Assembly (NCBI GenBank): GCA_039933635.1
Contig: JBDTNQ010000049.1
Span: 1-29,734 of the forward strand
DNA length: 29,734 bases
Direction: 5' to 3'
From: JBDTNQ01 sp039933635
GTDB taxonomy: Bacteria; Acidobacteriota; Vicinamibacteria; Vicinamibacterales; SCN-69-37
Shown here: positions 9,745 through 16,935 of the stretch, in pieces
Layout of the letters: the number at the start of each line of letters is the position of its first letter
How positions within the stretch are numbered: position 1 is the stretch's first letter
The notes under the pieces: model-generated
Seen by the model: the letters and a program-made list of their open reading frames with translations, nothing else
Told to the model about the DNA's origin: nothing
The model's database searches: none
Translations under genes and position numbers: made by a program

Positions 9745-10365
9745 ATGAAACGTGACTCCCTGGTCTTTGGCATCGCCGGCACCTTCTTCGGCGTGCTCGT
9801 CGGCTGGATCATTGGCACCCAGCAGGCGGCACCGGCCGTCGCGACGACCCCGACCGCGGCTGCCGCAACGGCCGCGCCGGTATCGCCGCCCGCCGCCGCT
9901 CCGCCCCTCGATGCCGCTCGCGCGACCGAGCTCGAACGCGAGGCCAATGCGCGGCCGACGGATGCGGCCGTGCGCATGCAGCTCGGCAACATCTATTTCG
10001 ACGCGGAGCGCTATGACCAGGCGATCCCCTGGTATGAAGCGTCGCTCAAACTGGATCCGAAGAACGTCAATCTCAGTACCGACCTTGGCGTCGCGTACTA
10101 CTACACGAACCAGACCGATCGCGCGCTGACCCAGCTGGACCGTTCCCTGGCGCTCGACCCCAGCCACCTCAAGACGCTCCTGAACCAGGGCATCGTGCTT
10201 GCTTTCGGAAAGCAGGACCTGGCGGGTGCGGCGAAATCGTGGGAGCGGGTCGTCGAGATTGCACCGAACAGCGACGAGGGACGCCGCGCGAAGCAAGGGC
10301 TCGACGGACTTCGCTCGGCGCATCAGACCGGCGGCGGGGCATCTCCGGCTGTGCCCGCCCAGTAG
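9745..10365 (+). CDS. Membrane-anchored TPR-repeat protein
   Basis: The 206-residue product starts with a short cytosolic stretch and one membrane helix (about residues 6-25, FGIAGTFFGVLVGWIIG). An Ala/Pro/Thr-rich linker to about residue 60 leads into at least three tetratricopeptide repeats. The repeats show the usual pattern (QLGNIYFDAERYDQAIPWYE, then DLGVAYYYTNQTDRAL, then a third with NQGIVLAFGK). TPR domains bind other proteins, here probably on the periplasmic face. No enzymatic motif is present. It may form a unit with the following small membrane protein. Confidence 0.8.
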   Translation: MKRDSLVFGIAGTFFGVLVGWIIGTQQAAPAVATTPTAAAATAAPVSPPAAAPPLDAARATELEREANARPTDAAVRMQLGNIYFDAERYDQAIPWYEASLKLDPKNVNLSTDLGVAYYYTNQTDRALTQLDRSLALDPSHLKTLLNQGIVLAFGKQDLAGAAKSWERVVEIAPNSDEGRRAKQGLDGLRSAHQTGGGASPAVPAQ

Positions 10366-10371
10366 CTCATC

Positions 10372-10641
10372 ATGGTCCTCGCGTTGTGGCTGCTGCGGAT
10401 TCTGATCATCCTGCTGATCCTGCGCTACATCGTCGGGTTCTTCGCGCCTCGTCGCCAGGCCACCCGGCGCGGCGCTCCGACGCGTCCGATCGAGCGCACC
10501 GGCGGCACGCTCGTGCGCGATCCGCAATGCGGCACGTACGTGCCCGAATCACGGGCCCTCGCGCTCAAGCGCGGCGGCGCGACGATCCACTTCTGCTCGA
10601 CGACGTGCCGGGATACCTGGCTGGCCGGGCAGGCGACGTAA
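10372..10641 (+). CDS. PP0621-like small membrane protein with a Cys motif
   Basis: The 89-residue product has one N-terminal membrane helix (LWLLRILIILLILRYIVGF) and a basic linker. Its C-terminal domain contains RDPQCGTYVP and FCSTTCRDTW. The CGTYV...FCSxxC pattern resembles YHS/TRASH-type metal-binding domains and the PP0621 family of small membrane proteins. Three cysteines and one histidine (HFCS) could bind a transition metal. It starts 6 nt after the TPR gene and ends 32 nt before the aldolase, so it is probably co-transcribed with both. A link to the microcompartment is not shown. Confidence 0.75.
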   Translation: MVLALWLLRILIILLILRYIVGFFAPRRQATRRGAPTRPIERTGGTLVRDPQCGTYVPESRALALKRGGATIHFCSTTCRDTWLAGQAT

Positions 10642-10673
10642 ACCGTGAGAAGCTGGCCCGCGTCGGGTTCGTC

Positions 10674-11564
10674 ATGATCATCGATCAACTCCGCGCCGAT
10701 ATCTGCGAGGTAGGCCGTCGCCTGTGGGTGCGTGGCTTCGTCGCGTCGAACGACGGCAACATCAGCGTGCGCATCGCGCCGGACCGCTTGCTGATGACGC
10801 CCACCAACGTGTCCAAGGGTTTCATGACGCCCGACATGATGGTGATCACGGATCTCGACGGCACGCTGATCTCCGGCGCGCCGGGGCGCAAGGCCTCGTC
10901 GGAGATCCTGATGCACCTCGTGGCGTACCGCGAGCGGCCGGACGTGGGATCGGTGGTGCACGCGCATCCGCCGTTGTCCACGGGCTTTGCGGTGGCCGGG
11001 ATGCCGCTCGATCGCGCGGTGCTGGCAGAGGTGGTCACGACGCTCGGCAGCATCCCGATTGCCGACTACGGCACGCCGTCGACCAACGAACTGGCTGATG
11101 CGGTGCGGCCGTACGTCAGATCGCACGACGGGCTGCTCCTGGCGAACCACGGTGCGCTCGCGCTCGGCAAGGATCTGTTCTCGGCGTACTACAAGATGGA
11201 GACGATCGAGCATTTCGCGAAGATCAGCCTGGTGGCCAGGCAGCTGGGCCGCGAGAATCTGCTCTCGCGCGAAGAGGTCGGGCGCTTGCAGGATCTGCGC
11301 GGGCGTTACGGCATCGCGTCACCCGCGCCGATCTGCCCGCCCGGGGCCCCCGGCGGTCCCGGCGGCAAGGACGGCAACGACGAGAGCGATGCCACCTGTC
11401 AGGTGGTCGTGGCCCCGTCGGCTCCCGGTGAGCGCTTGGTGCCGGCCACCGCGGTTGGCCCGGCCGCCGCATCATCCGTAGGTACCAGTGGCGAGATTCG
11501 GCTAACATACGCGCAACTGACAACGCTGATCGATGAAGCGGTCAGACAGATTCTGAAGGCTTAG
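10674..11564 (+). CDS. Class II aldolase with C-terminal encapsulation peptide
   Basis: The enzyme domain (residues 1-215) belongs to the class II aldolase/adducin family, which includes fuculose-1-phosphate and rhamnulose-1-phosphate aldolases. Expected zinc ligands are H96 and H98 (VVHAHPP) and H159 (LLANHGAL), with catalytic E77 (SSEILMH); all keep the spacing of E. coli FucA (E73, H92, H94, H155). A Gly/Pro/Ala-rich linker follows (216-273). The last 23 residues, starting EIRLTYAQLTTLIDEAV, form an amphipathic helix of the kind that targets enzymes into microcompartment shells. A shell gene begins 40 nt downstream. The likely reaction is cleavage of a deoxysugar phosphate to DHAP and lactaldehyde, by analogy to planctomycete-type compartments. 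The frame is open far upstream, but that part overlaps other genes; the ATG at 10674 gives a normal N-terminus. Confidence 0.93.
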   Translation: MIIDQLRADICEVGRRLWVRGFVASNDGNISVRIAPDRLLMTPTNVSKGFMTPDMMVITDLDGTLISGAPGRKASSEILMHLVAYRERPDVGSVVHAHPPLSTGFAVAGMPLDRAVLAEVVTTLGSIPIADYGTPSTNELADAVRPYVRSHDGLLLANHGALALGKDLFSAYYKMETIEHFAKISLVARQLGRENLLSREEVGRLQDLRGRYGIASPAPICPPGAPGGPGGKDGNDESDATCQVVVAPSAPGERLVPATAVGPAAASSVGTSGEIRLTYAQLTTLIDEAVRQILKA

Positions 11565-11593
11565 GGCTGAGCCGTAAGCCGTACGCCGATTTC

Positions 11594-11598
11594 GGAGG
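11594..11598 (+). promoter_or_regulatory. Strong ribosome-binding site for the BMC-H gene
   Basis: GGAGG lies 6 nt before the ATG at 11605. It is one of the clearest Shine-Dalgarno sequences in the window and fits the high expression needed for a hexameric shell protein. Confidence 0.75.
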
Positions 11599-11604
11599 CT
11601 CCAA

Positions 11605-11892
<288 letters not shown>

Positions 11893-11916
11893 CGCGCACG
11901 CGCGCGTCCGTCCCCC

Positions 11917-12186
11917 ATGCTCCTCGCGAAAGTCGTTGGAACGGTCGTTGCGACCAGGAAAGACGAGCGGCTGGTCAGCACCAAGCTGCTCATCGCGCGG
12001 CCGATCGATCCGACCGGCAAACCTGAAGGCAACTACCTGGTTGCGGTGGATACCGTCGACGCTGGCGTTGGCGAAACGGTGCTCATCGTGAGCGGCAGTT
12101 CCGCGCGCATGGCCTCCGGACTCAAGGACACCCCGGTCGACGCCGCGATCATCGGCGTGATCGATCAGATCGACGTCAAGGACTGA
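11917..12186 (+). CDS. Microcompartment pentameric vertex protein (BMC-P), first copy
   Basis: The 89-residue product is an EutN/CcmL-fold protein. It starts LLAKVVGTVVATRKDERLVSTKLL and contains DAGVGETVLIVSGSSAR and DAAIIGVIDQIDV. Pentamers of this family cap the twelve vertices of the shell. The tract VSGSSARMA-(...)-PVDAAI is typical and no extension is present. It lies 24 nt after BMC-H, and the second vertex gene starts 2 nt after its stop. Confidence 0.95.
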   Translation: MLLAKVVGTVVATRKDERLVSTKLLIARPIDPTGKPEGNYLVAVDTVDAGVGETVLIVSGSSARMASGLKDTPVDAAIIGVIDQIDVKD

Positions 12187-12188
12187 CC

Positions 12189-12497
12189 GTGCAGATCGCC
12201 CGCGTGGTCGGCGACGTGGTCGCCACAATCAAGGACGCCGCGCTCGACGGCTACAAGTTGCTGGTCCTGCAGCCGGTGCTGCCCGATCGCACCTCGGCCG
12301 GCCGGGCGCTCGTGGCTGTCGACTCCACCGGCGCCGGCGTCGGCGAACACGTGTTCTTCGTACGCGGCAAGGAAGCCTCGTTTCCGTTCCTTCCCGCGGC
12401 GCCTCCCGTCGACGCATGCGTGGTCGGTATCGTCGATCGGTGGGACGTGGACGGCGCGTCGCCGTCGAACTTCGACGTTCGGACGTCGAAATCCTAG
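12189..12497 (+). CDS. Microcompartment pentameric vertex protein (BMC-P), second copy
   Basis: This 102-residue EutN/CcmL-family protein begins with GTG at 12189: QIARVVGDVVATIKDAALDG. It keeps GAGVGEHVFFVRG and DACVVGIVDRWDV. Compared with its two neighbours it has an altered loop (GKEASFPFLPAAPPVD) in place of the usual small-residue GSSAR-type turn, plus a Ser/Asn-rich C-terminal tail of about 13 residues. It may therefore occupy a particular vertex or expose a distinct surface. Confidence 0.93.
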   Translation: MQIARVVGDVVATIKDAALDGYKLLVLQPVLPDRTSAGRALVAVDSTGAGVGEHVFFVRGKEASFPFLPAAPPVDACVVGIVDRWDVDGASPSNFDVRTSKS

Positions 12498-12499
12498 CC

Positions 12500-12796
12500 A
12501 TGCAGATCGCGCGCGTCATTGGCACGCTGGTCGCGACGCAGAAGCATCGCAAGCTCGAAGGTGCGAAGCTGCTGCTGGTCCAGCCGCTGGCGCTTGACGG
12601 CAGTGCGCGTGGCGTGCCCCTGCTCGCGATCGATTCGGTGGGCGCTGGAGTCGGTGAAAAAGTGCTCGTCGTGATTGAGGGTCGTGCGGCCGGCGAAGCG
12701 CTCGGCCGGAAGGCCGCGCCGGTCGACGCGGCGATCATCGGGATCGTGGACGCCGTCACCCTGCAGGAGGAGACGGTCGCGGAGGCGTCGGTATGA
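12500..12796 (+). CDS. Microcompartment pentameric vertex protein (BMC-P), third copy
   Basis: The ATG at 12500, two bases after the preceding stop, gives 98 residues: QIARVIGTLVATQKHRKLEG, GAGVGEKVLVVIEGRAA and DAAIIGIVDAVTL. It is a clear EutN/CcmL-family vertex protein with a short acidic C-terminus. An in-frame ATG at 12416 lies within the second copy and was rejected. Its stop codon overlaps the next start (ATGA). Confidence 0.94.
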   Translation: MQIARVIGTLVATQKHRKLEGAKLLLVQPLALDGSARGVPLLAIDSVGAGVGEKVLVVIEGRAAGEALGRKAAPVDAAIIGIVDAVTLQEETVAEASV

Positions 12797-13032
12797 CCGA
12801 TGCGGAACTGCGGGCGCTCGTGCGTGACGCCGTCGCGCGCCACCTGGGCACGGCGCCACGCGCGCCGATACCCGAGCCGGCGTCGGCACTCCTACAACAG
12901 CGGCCGTCCTCGTGGACGCAACACCCAAGCCACCACATCTATCTGCAGGTGGTGAACACCACCGACGCCTGCGTCATCGAGCCGGCGGTATCGTGTGATC
13001 ACTGCGGGTACTGCAAGAGCCATGGTCACTGA
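12793..13032 (+). CDS. Small Cys/His-rich protein with N-terminal encapsulation-like helix
   Basis: The 79-residue product is not one I recognise from a named family. Residues 2-19 (TDAELRALVRDAVARHLG) form an amphipathic helix of the microcompartment cargo-targeting type. A Pro/Ala linker (20-38) follows. The C-terminal part holds H44, H47, H48 and C60, and ends with C68, H70, C71, C74, H77 and H79 (SCDHCGYCKSHGH). The C-x2-C-x2-C cluster plus C60 could bind zinc or an iron-sulfur cluster. The ATG overlaps the stop of the third vertex gene by four bases, so translation is probably coupled to shell production. The inferred role is an encapsulated metal or redox carrier; nothing proves it. Confidence 0.85.
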   Translation: MTDAELRALVRDAVARHLGTAPRAPIPEPASALLQQRPSSWTQHPSHHIYLQVVNTTDACVIEPAVSCDHCGYCKSHGH

Positions 13033-13042
13033 CCCTTTGAAA

Positions 13043-13984
13043 ATGTCTTCTTCGATCCTCGTCACCCGACAGATTCCTGATTCCGCGCTCGCGTTGCTTC
13101 GTGCGGTGGGCCGTGTCGAGTTGCCGGCCACGCCGCCGGCGGCCGAGGCGCTGCGCGAGCTCGTGCGCGGGCGCGACGCGGTCGTGACCATGCTGACCGA
13201 CAAGGTCGACGACGCGCTGCTGGCCGCGGCGGGACCGTCGTTGAAGATCGTGGCGAACGTGGCTGTGGGTTACGACAACATCGACGTGCCCGCGGCGCGT
13301 GCGCGCAACGTCATCGTGACCAATACGCCCGATGTGCTCACGGGCGCCGTTGCCGAGTTCACCTGGGGCCTCATTCTGGGGATCACGCGTCGGATGGCTG
13401 AAGGTGATCGCCTCATTCGGCGTGACGGGTGGAAGGGGTGGTCGTTCACCTTCATGACCGGCATGGAGCTCAGCGGCAAGCAGCTCGGCATCATCGGACC
13501 CGGCCGTATCGGCCGGGCCGTAGCCGCCGGCGCGTCCGCGTTCGGCATGAACGTCGTGTTTGGCGCGCGCCAGTCGGGTGGCGTCATCGACGGCCACCCG
13601 ATCGTGACGATCGACGAGGCGCTGGCCACATCGGATGTCGTCTCGCTGCATGTGCCGCTTCGCCCGGAAACTCGGCATCTGATCAATCGCGATGCCATCG
13701 TCCGGATGAAGAAGACGGCATATCTCGTGAACACCGCGCGCGGTCCCATCGTGGACGAAGCCGCGTTGGCTGCTGCCCTGCGCGAGGGCGTCATCGCGGG
13801 CGCGGCGCTCGACGTCTTTGAACGCGAACCCGTCGTCCATCCGGATCTGCTGCCGCTCGAGAACGTCCTCCTCGTGCCGCACCTCGGGAGCGCCACCATC
13901 GAGACCCGCACCGGCATGGCCGAGCTCGCGGCGAAGAACGTGGCGGCCGTGCTCGGCGGGCAGTCACCCCTGACCCGGGTGTGA
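13043..13984 (+). CDS. D-2-hydroxyacid dehydrogenase (glyoxylate/hydroxypyruvate reductase type)
   Basis: The 313-residue product reduces a 2-keto acid with NAD(P)H, or oxidises the D-hydroxy acid. The catalytic domain wraps around a Rossmann domain with GPGRIG at 152-157. The catalytic triad is visible with the spacing of the glyoxylate reductase family: R233 (NTARGP), E262 (FEREP) and H280 (VPHLGSAT). ATG 13043 is preferred (SSSILVTRQ matches the family start). ATG 13022 would add seven residues and overlap the upstream gene; it cannot be excluded. Placed 10 nt after the last microcompartment-linked gene, it could process the lactate/glycerate-level product or recycle cofactor, but no cargo helix is visible on it. 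The stop overlaps the nth start. Confidence 0.9.
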   Translation: MSSSILVTRQIPDSALALLRAVGRVELPATPPAAEALRELVRGRDAVVTMLTDKVDDALLAAAGPSLKIVANVAVGYDNIDVPAARARNVIVTNTPDVLTGAVAEFTWGLILGITRRMAEGDRLIRRDGWKGWSFTFMTGMELSGKQLGIIGPGRIGRAVAAGASAFGMNVVFGARQSGGVIDGHPIVTIDEALATSDVVSLHVPLRPETRHLINRDAIVRMKKTAYLVNTARGPIVDEAALAAALREGVIAGAALDVFEREPVVHPDLLPLENVLLVPHLGSATIETRTGMAELAAKNVAAVLGGQSPLTRV

Positions 13985-14640
13985 CGACGCCCGCCGAAGT
14001 CCTTCGCCGGCTGGGCCGTGCCATGCGGGGCATGGACGAGCTGGCCGTCGAGAAGATCAGCGACGACAGCCGTGAAGACCCCTTTCAGGTGCTGATCGCG
14101 ACGATGCTGTCCGCCCAAACGAGGGACGCGGTTACGCACGCCGCGTCCACGCGGCTCTTTCGCGTGGCCCGGACGCCCCAGACGATGGCGAAGCTCAGCG
14201 AGGCGCGACTGCGCCGCCTCATCTATCCCGTCAGTTTCTACCGGGTGAAGGCGCACCACCTGCGCCTGACCTGCCGCGCGATCGGTGAGCGGTTCGCGGG
14301 ACGCGTGCCGGACACCATGAAGGACCTGCTCACGTTGCCCGGCGTCGGACGCAAGACCGCGAATCTGGTGCTCATCCTGTCACACGCCAGCCGCGACAAC
14401 ATCTGCGTCGACACGCACGTGCACCGCATTGCGAACCGCCTGGGGTGGGTGCACACACGGACGCCGGATCAGACGGAGCACGCGCTCTACGAGGCCGTGC
14501 CTCGCCGATTGTGGCCGGTGGTCAACCTGCGGCTCGTGACGTGGGGGCAGAACGTGTGCCGGCCGGTGTATCCGCGCTGTCCCGTCTGCGCGGTGAGCGA
14601 TCTTTGTCCTAAGATTGGCGTAACCAGGATGGGACGGTGA
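13981..14640 (+). CDS. nth: Endonuclease III (DNA glycosylase/AP lyase)
   Basis: Nth removes oxidised pyrimidines and cuts the abasic site. The 219-residue product has the helix-hairpin-helix LPGVGRKTANLVL with the catalytic lysine K125, the catalytic aspartate D144 (CVDTHVHRI), and the 4Fe-4S ligands C193, C200, C203 and C209 in the exact C-x6-C-x2-C-x5-C pattern. The GTG start at 13981 overlaps the dehydrogenase stop (GTGA). Confidence 0.96.
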   Translation: MTTPAEVLRRLGRAMRGMDELAVEKISDDSREDPFQVLIATMLSAQTRDAVTHAASTRLFRVARTPQTMAKLSEARLRRLIYPVSFYRVKAHHLRLTCRAIGERFAGRVPDTMKDLLTLPGVGRKTANLVLILSHASRDNICVDTHVHRIANRLGWVHTRTPDQTEHALYEAVPRRLWPVVNLRLVTWGQNVCRPVYPRCPVCAVSDLCPKIGVTRMGR

Positions 14641-14643
14641 CCG

Positions 14644-15195
14644 ATGTGGCAGTGTGTCTTTGCAACCGCCATGGCCGTGCTGGCACTTGCCGGCGCGCCG
14701 CAGCAGCGTGGCGCGGTCTCGTCGCCGGCGCCCGCCGGCCCGAGCGTGACCTACGATACGCCGAAGGGCGCCTTCGTCATCCAGTTCTTCCCGGTTGACG
14801 CGCCCAAGAGCGTCGAACACCTGCTGGCGCTCGTCAAACGCAACTTCTATCGCGGACAGCGGATTCATCGCGTGGAAGCATCGCTTGTCCAGTTCGGCGA
14901 CCCGACGTCGCGTGACATGTCGCGGCGCGACTGGTGGGGACGAGCGGGCAGCGGCGATCCGATTGGCGTCGCGGAATTCAGCAAGCGGACGCATGTGCGG
15001 GGCGTCGTTGCGCTCGCAAACACCGGCAATGCGAAGGGCGCCGACAGCCAAATCTACATCTGTAAGACGGCGATGCCGTCGTTGGACGGCAAGTACGTCA
15101 TCGTCGGACAGGTCATCAAGGGCATGGAGGTCGTGGATCGCCTGCAGGTGACCGACGTCCTTCGTAACGTCACGCTCACAGCGGCAGCCCGGTAG
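14644..15195 (+). CDS. Secreted cyclophilin-type peptidylprolyl isomerase
   Basis: The 183-residue product begins with a hydrophobic stretch (residues 4-18, CVFATAMAVLALAGA) that looks like a signal peptide, followed by a short Ala/Pro linker. The cyclophilin domain shows TPKGAFVIQFFPVDAPKSVEHLL, FYRGQRIHRVEASLVQFGDP, GVVALANTG, DSQIYICKTAMPSLDGKYVIVGQV and GMEVVDRLQ. Such enzymes catalyse cis-trans proline isomerisation in exported proteins. The start is 3 nt after nth. Its 3' end overlaps the convergent DUF72 gene by 20 nt. Confidence 0.92.
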   Translation: MWQCVFATAMAVLALAGAPQQRGAVSSPAPAGPSVTYDTPKGAFVIQFFPVDAPKSVEHLLALVKRNFYRGQRIHRVEASLVQFGDPTSRDMSRRDWWGRAGSGDPIGVAEFSKRTHVRGVVALANTGNAKGADSQIYICKTAMPSLDGKYVIVGQVIKGMEVVDRLQVTDVLRNVTLTAAAR

Positions 15196-16126
15196 TCCGC
15201 ACGATGCCGTCGAGCTCGGGGTAGCGGTCGACCATCTCGCGGGGGTAGTCCCCAGGTACGAGATCGCCGAGCTGATGCTTCAGGACCGCCGCGTTCGCCA
15301 CGGCCTTGGCGGAAAAGTGGTTGTTGAAATACGTCAGGACGCGGCGCCCGGCATTGGCAGCGCGCGCGGCCGCTTTGCCCACGGGCGCCAGCTCGTCGGG
15401 CGAGTACAGGTAGTCGTACCGATCCTCGGATGCGTTGTGTTCCCACCACCGCGCCGCGTTGCGACCGTGTAGTCGAAGGTAAGTCAGACCAGGGCCATCG
15501 CCCGCCGTGACGCTCGTGACGTCCCCTCCATGGATATCGACGCCGGACTGGCGAACCGATGACTCGAACTTGGGTTCGTCAATCCACACCCACGCAGCGT
15601 CGTGCGTCTTCAGCAGCGCTCGCGTGCCTTCCGCATCGTCGCTCCAGGAGCGGTGCCGGAGTTCGACGGCGAGTGGATAGCCTTTGAGGGCTGACGCCAG
15701 CCAGTCCAGGTAGCCACGCGTCTCGGGCGTCGCGTGAAAGCTCGGCGGAAACTGCAGGAGCAATGCGGCCAGTCGTCCGGCCGCGGCCATCGGATCGATG
15801 CCGAGGCGAAACGCGTCCAGGTCGCCGCGCGAGACGTCCCAATCCGTCACTCCGGGCCGTTTCAGGTACATGTCCGGATGCGTGAACTTCTGATAGAGCT
15901 TCACCGAAAACAGGAACGACGGCGGCGTCCGGCGCAGCCACGCGGAAGCCGCGGCGGGATCGGGTGAGCGATAGAAGGTGGAGTTCACCTCGACCGTGTT
16001 GAAGTGCTCCGCGTAGTAGGCCAGCTCATCGAAGCCCTTCGGGCGTCGCGTGGGGTAGAACACACCATTCCACGTCCCTTTGCCGCCGGGATAGTTCCAT
16101 CCAGAAGTGCCGATGAGGACCTGCAT
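15176..16126 (-). CDS. DUF72 family protein (YecE-like)
   Basis: The 316-residue product matches DUF72, a TIM-barrel family without a settled function. It begins MQVLIGTSGWNYPGGKGTWN and contains FNTVEVNSTFYRSP, FSVKLYQKFTHP, LLLQFPPSFH, AVELRHRSW and YLRLHGRN. The family motifs GTSGW, the Glu of VEVNSTFY and the basic ELRHRSW suggest a phosphate- or nucleic-acid-related active site, which remains inference. It is the only gene here on the minus strand. It runs tail to tail into the cyclophilin gene with a 20-nt overlap, and divergently from queE across a 167-nt spacer. Confidence 0.93.
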   Translation of the reverse strand: MQVLIGTSGWNYPGGKGTWNGVFYPTRRPKGFDELAYYAEHFNTVEVNSTFYRSPDPAAASAWLRRTPPSFLFSVKLYQKFTHPDMYLKRPGVTDWDVSRGDLDAFRLGIDPMAAAGRLAALLLQFPPSFHATPETRGYLDWLASALKGYPLAVELRHRSWSDDAEGTRALLKTHDAAWVWIDEPKFESSVRQSGVDIHGGDVTSVTAGDGPGLTYLRLHGRNAARWWEHNASEDRYDYLYSPDELAPVGKAAARAANAGRRVLTYFNNHFSAKAVANAAVLKHQLGDLVPGDYPREMVDRYPELDGIVRTTGLPL

Positions 16127-16135
16127 GGATACTCA

Positions 16136-16165
16136 GTTCAGGGTTCTGCGGTTCAGGGTTCTGCG
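16136..16165 (+). repeat. Exact 15-bp tandem duplication
   Basis: GTTCAGGGTTCTGCG occurs twice back to back in the spacer between the divergent DUF72 and queE genes. Degenerate GGTTC units continue to about 16195. No clear promoter elements are visible around it. Confidence 0.85.
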
Positions 16166-16293
16166 GTGCTGTCCGAGGTTCGAGGTTCTGGGTTCGCGCA
16201 CGCCGCGAGATCCGAGCGTAGCACCCCGGAACGCCAGGACCGAGCCCCGGAACCTCTGAGCCCGGAACCACCTCCCGTGTCAGAATCTTCCGA

Positions 16294-16935
16294 GTGTTGA
16301 CGATCAGCGAGATTTACCGATCCATTCAGGGCGAATCCACGCACACAGGGCGGCCGTGTGTGTTCGTCCGGCTGACCGCGTGCAATCTTCGGTGCAGCTG
16401 GTGCGACACGGCCTACGCGTTTACGGGCGGGCGGAAGATGTCGGTCGATGAGGTGATCGGCGACGTCGCGTCGCTCGAGTGCCGGCTGGTCGAATTGACC
16501 GGCGGCGAACCGCTGGTGCAGCCGGACGCCATCGACCTGATGACTCGCCTGGTGGCAGACGGGTACGAGGTGCTGCTCGAGACTGGGGGGCACATGCCCC
16601 TCGACGAGGTGCCGGACGAGGTCGCGGCAATCGTGGACGTGAAGTGCCCCGGCAGCGGCGAGGCTGCCGCGATGCACTGGCCGAATCTGGATCAATTGTC
16701 GTCGCGCGATGAGGTCAAGTTCGTTATCAGGGACCGCGTGGACTTCGACTACGCGTGCGATGTGGTGCGCCGTCACGATCTCGGCGCGCGAGCGGGAGCC
16801 GTGTTGTTCTCGCCCGTGTTTGGCGTGTTGCCGCCAGCGGACCTGGCGGCGTGGATCCTGGACACTGGCGTCGCGGCGCGGTTGCAGTTGCAGGCGCACA
16901 AGTACATCTGGGATCCGATTGCGCGGGGTGTGTGA
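16294..16935 (+). CDS. queE: 7-carboxy-7-deazaguanine synthase
   Basis: QueE is a radical-SAM enzyme that turns 6-carboxytetrahydropterin into 7-carboxy-7-deazaguanine on the way to preQ0 and queuosine. The 213-residue product has IYRSIQGES at the N-terminus, the cluster motif with C30, C34 and C37 (ACNLRCSWCDT) and the SAM-binding LTGGEPL. GTG at 16294 is taken as the start; TTG at 16297 is the alternative. The stop overlaps the queC start (TGATG). Confidence 0.95.
   Translation: MLTISEIYRSIQGESTHTGRPCVFVRLTACNLRCSWCDTAYAFTGGRKMSVDEVIGDVASLECRLVELTGGEPLVQPDAIDLMTRLVADGYEVLLETGGHMPLDEVPDEVAAIVDVKCPGSGEAAAMHWPNLDQLSSRDEVKFVIRDRVDFDYACDVVRRHDLGARAGAVLFSPVFGVLPPADLAAWILDTGVAARLQLQAHKYIWDPIARGV

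Noticed and set aside
10239..10673. Upstream extension of the aldolase frame
   Set aside because: It overlaps the TPR gene and the small membrane protein in another frame and is Arg/Ala-rich; FucA-type enzymes start at the position equivalent to 10674.
12189..12796. Three adjacent vertex genes as a recent duplication or assembly artefact
   Set aside because: The three products differ at most positions and have different loops and tails, so they are old paralogues.
13022..13042. Earlier ATG for the hydroxyacid dehydrogenase overlapping the Cys-rich gene
   Set aside because: It cannot be excluded, but the added residues do not fit the family start, and neither ATG has a clear ribosome-binding site.
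15176..15195. 20-nt tail-to-tail overlap of the cyclophilin and DUF72 genes
   Set aside because: Short convergent overlaps are common in compact genomes; both reading frames end naturally.
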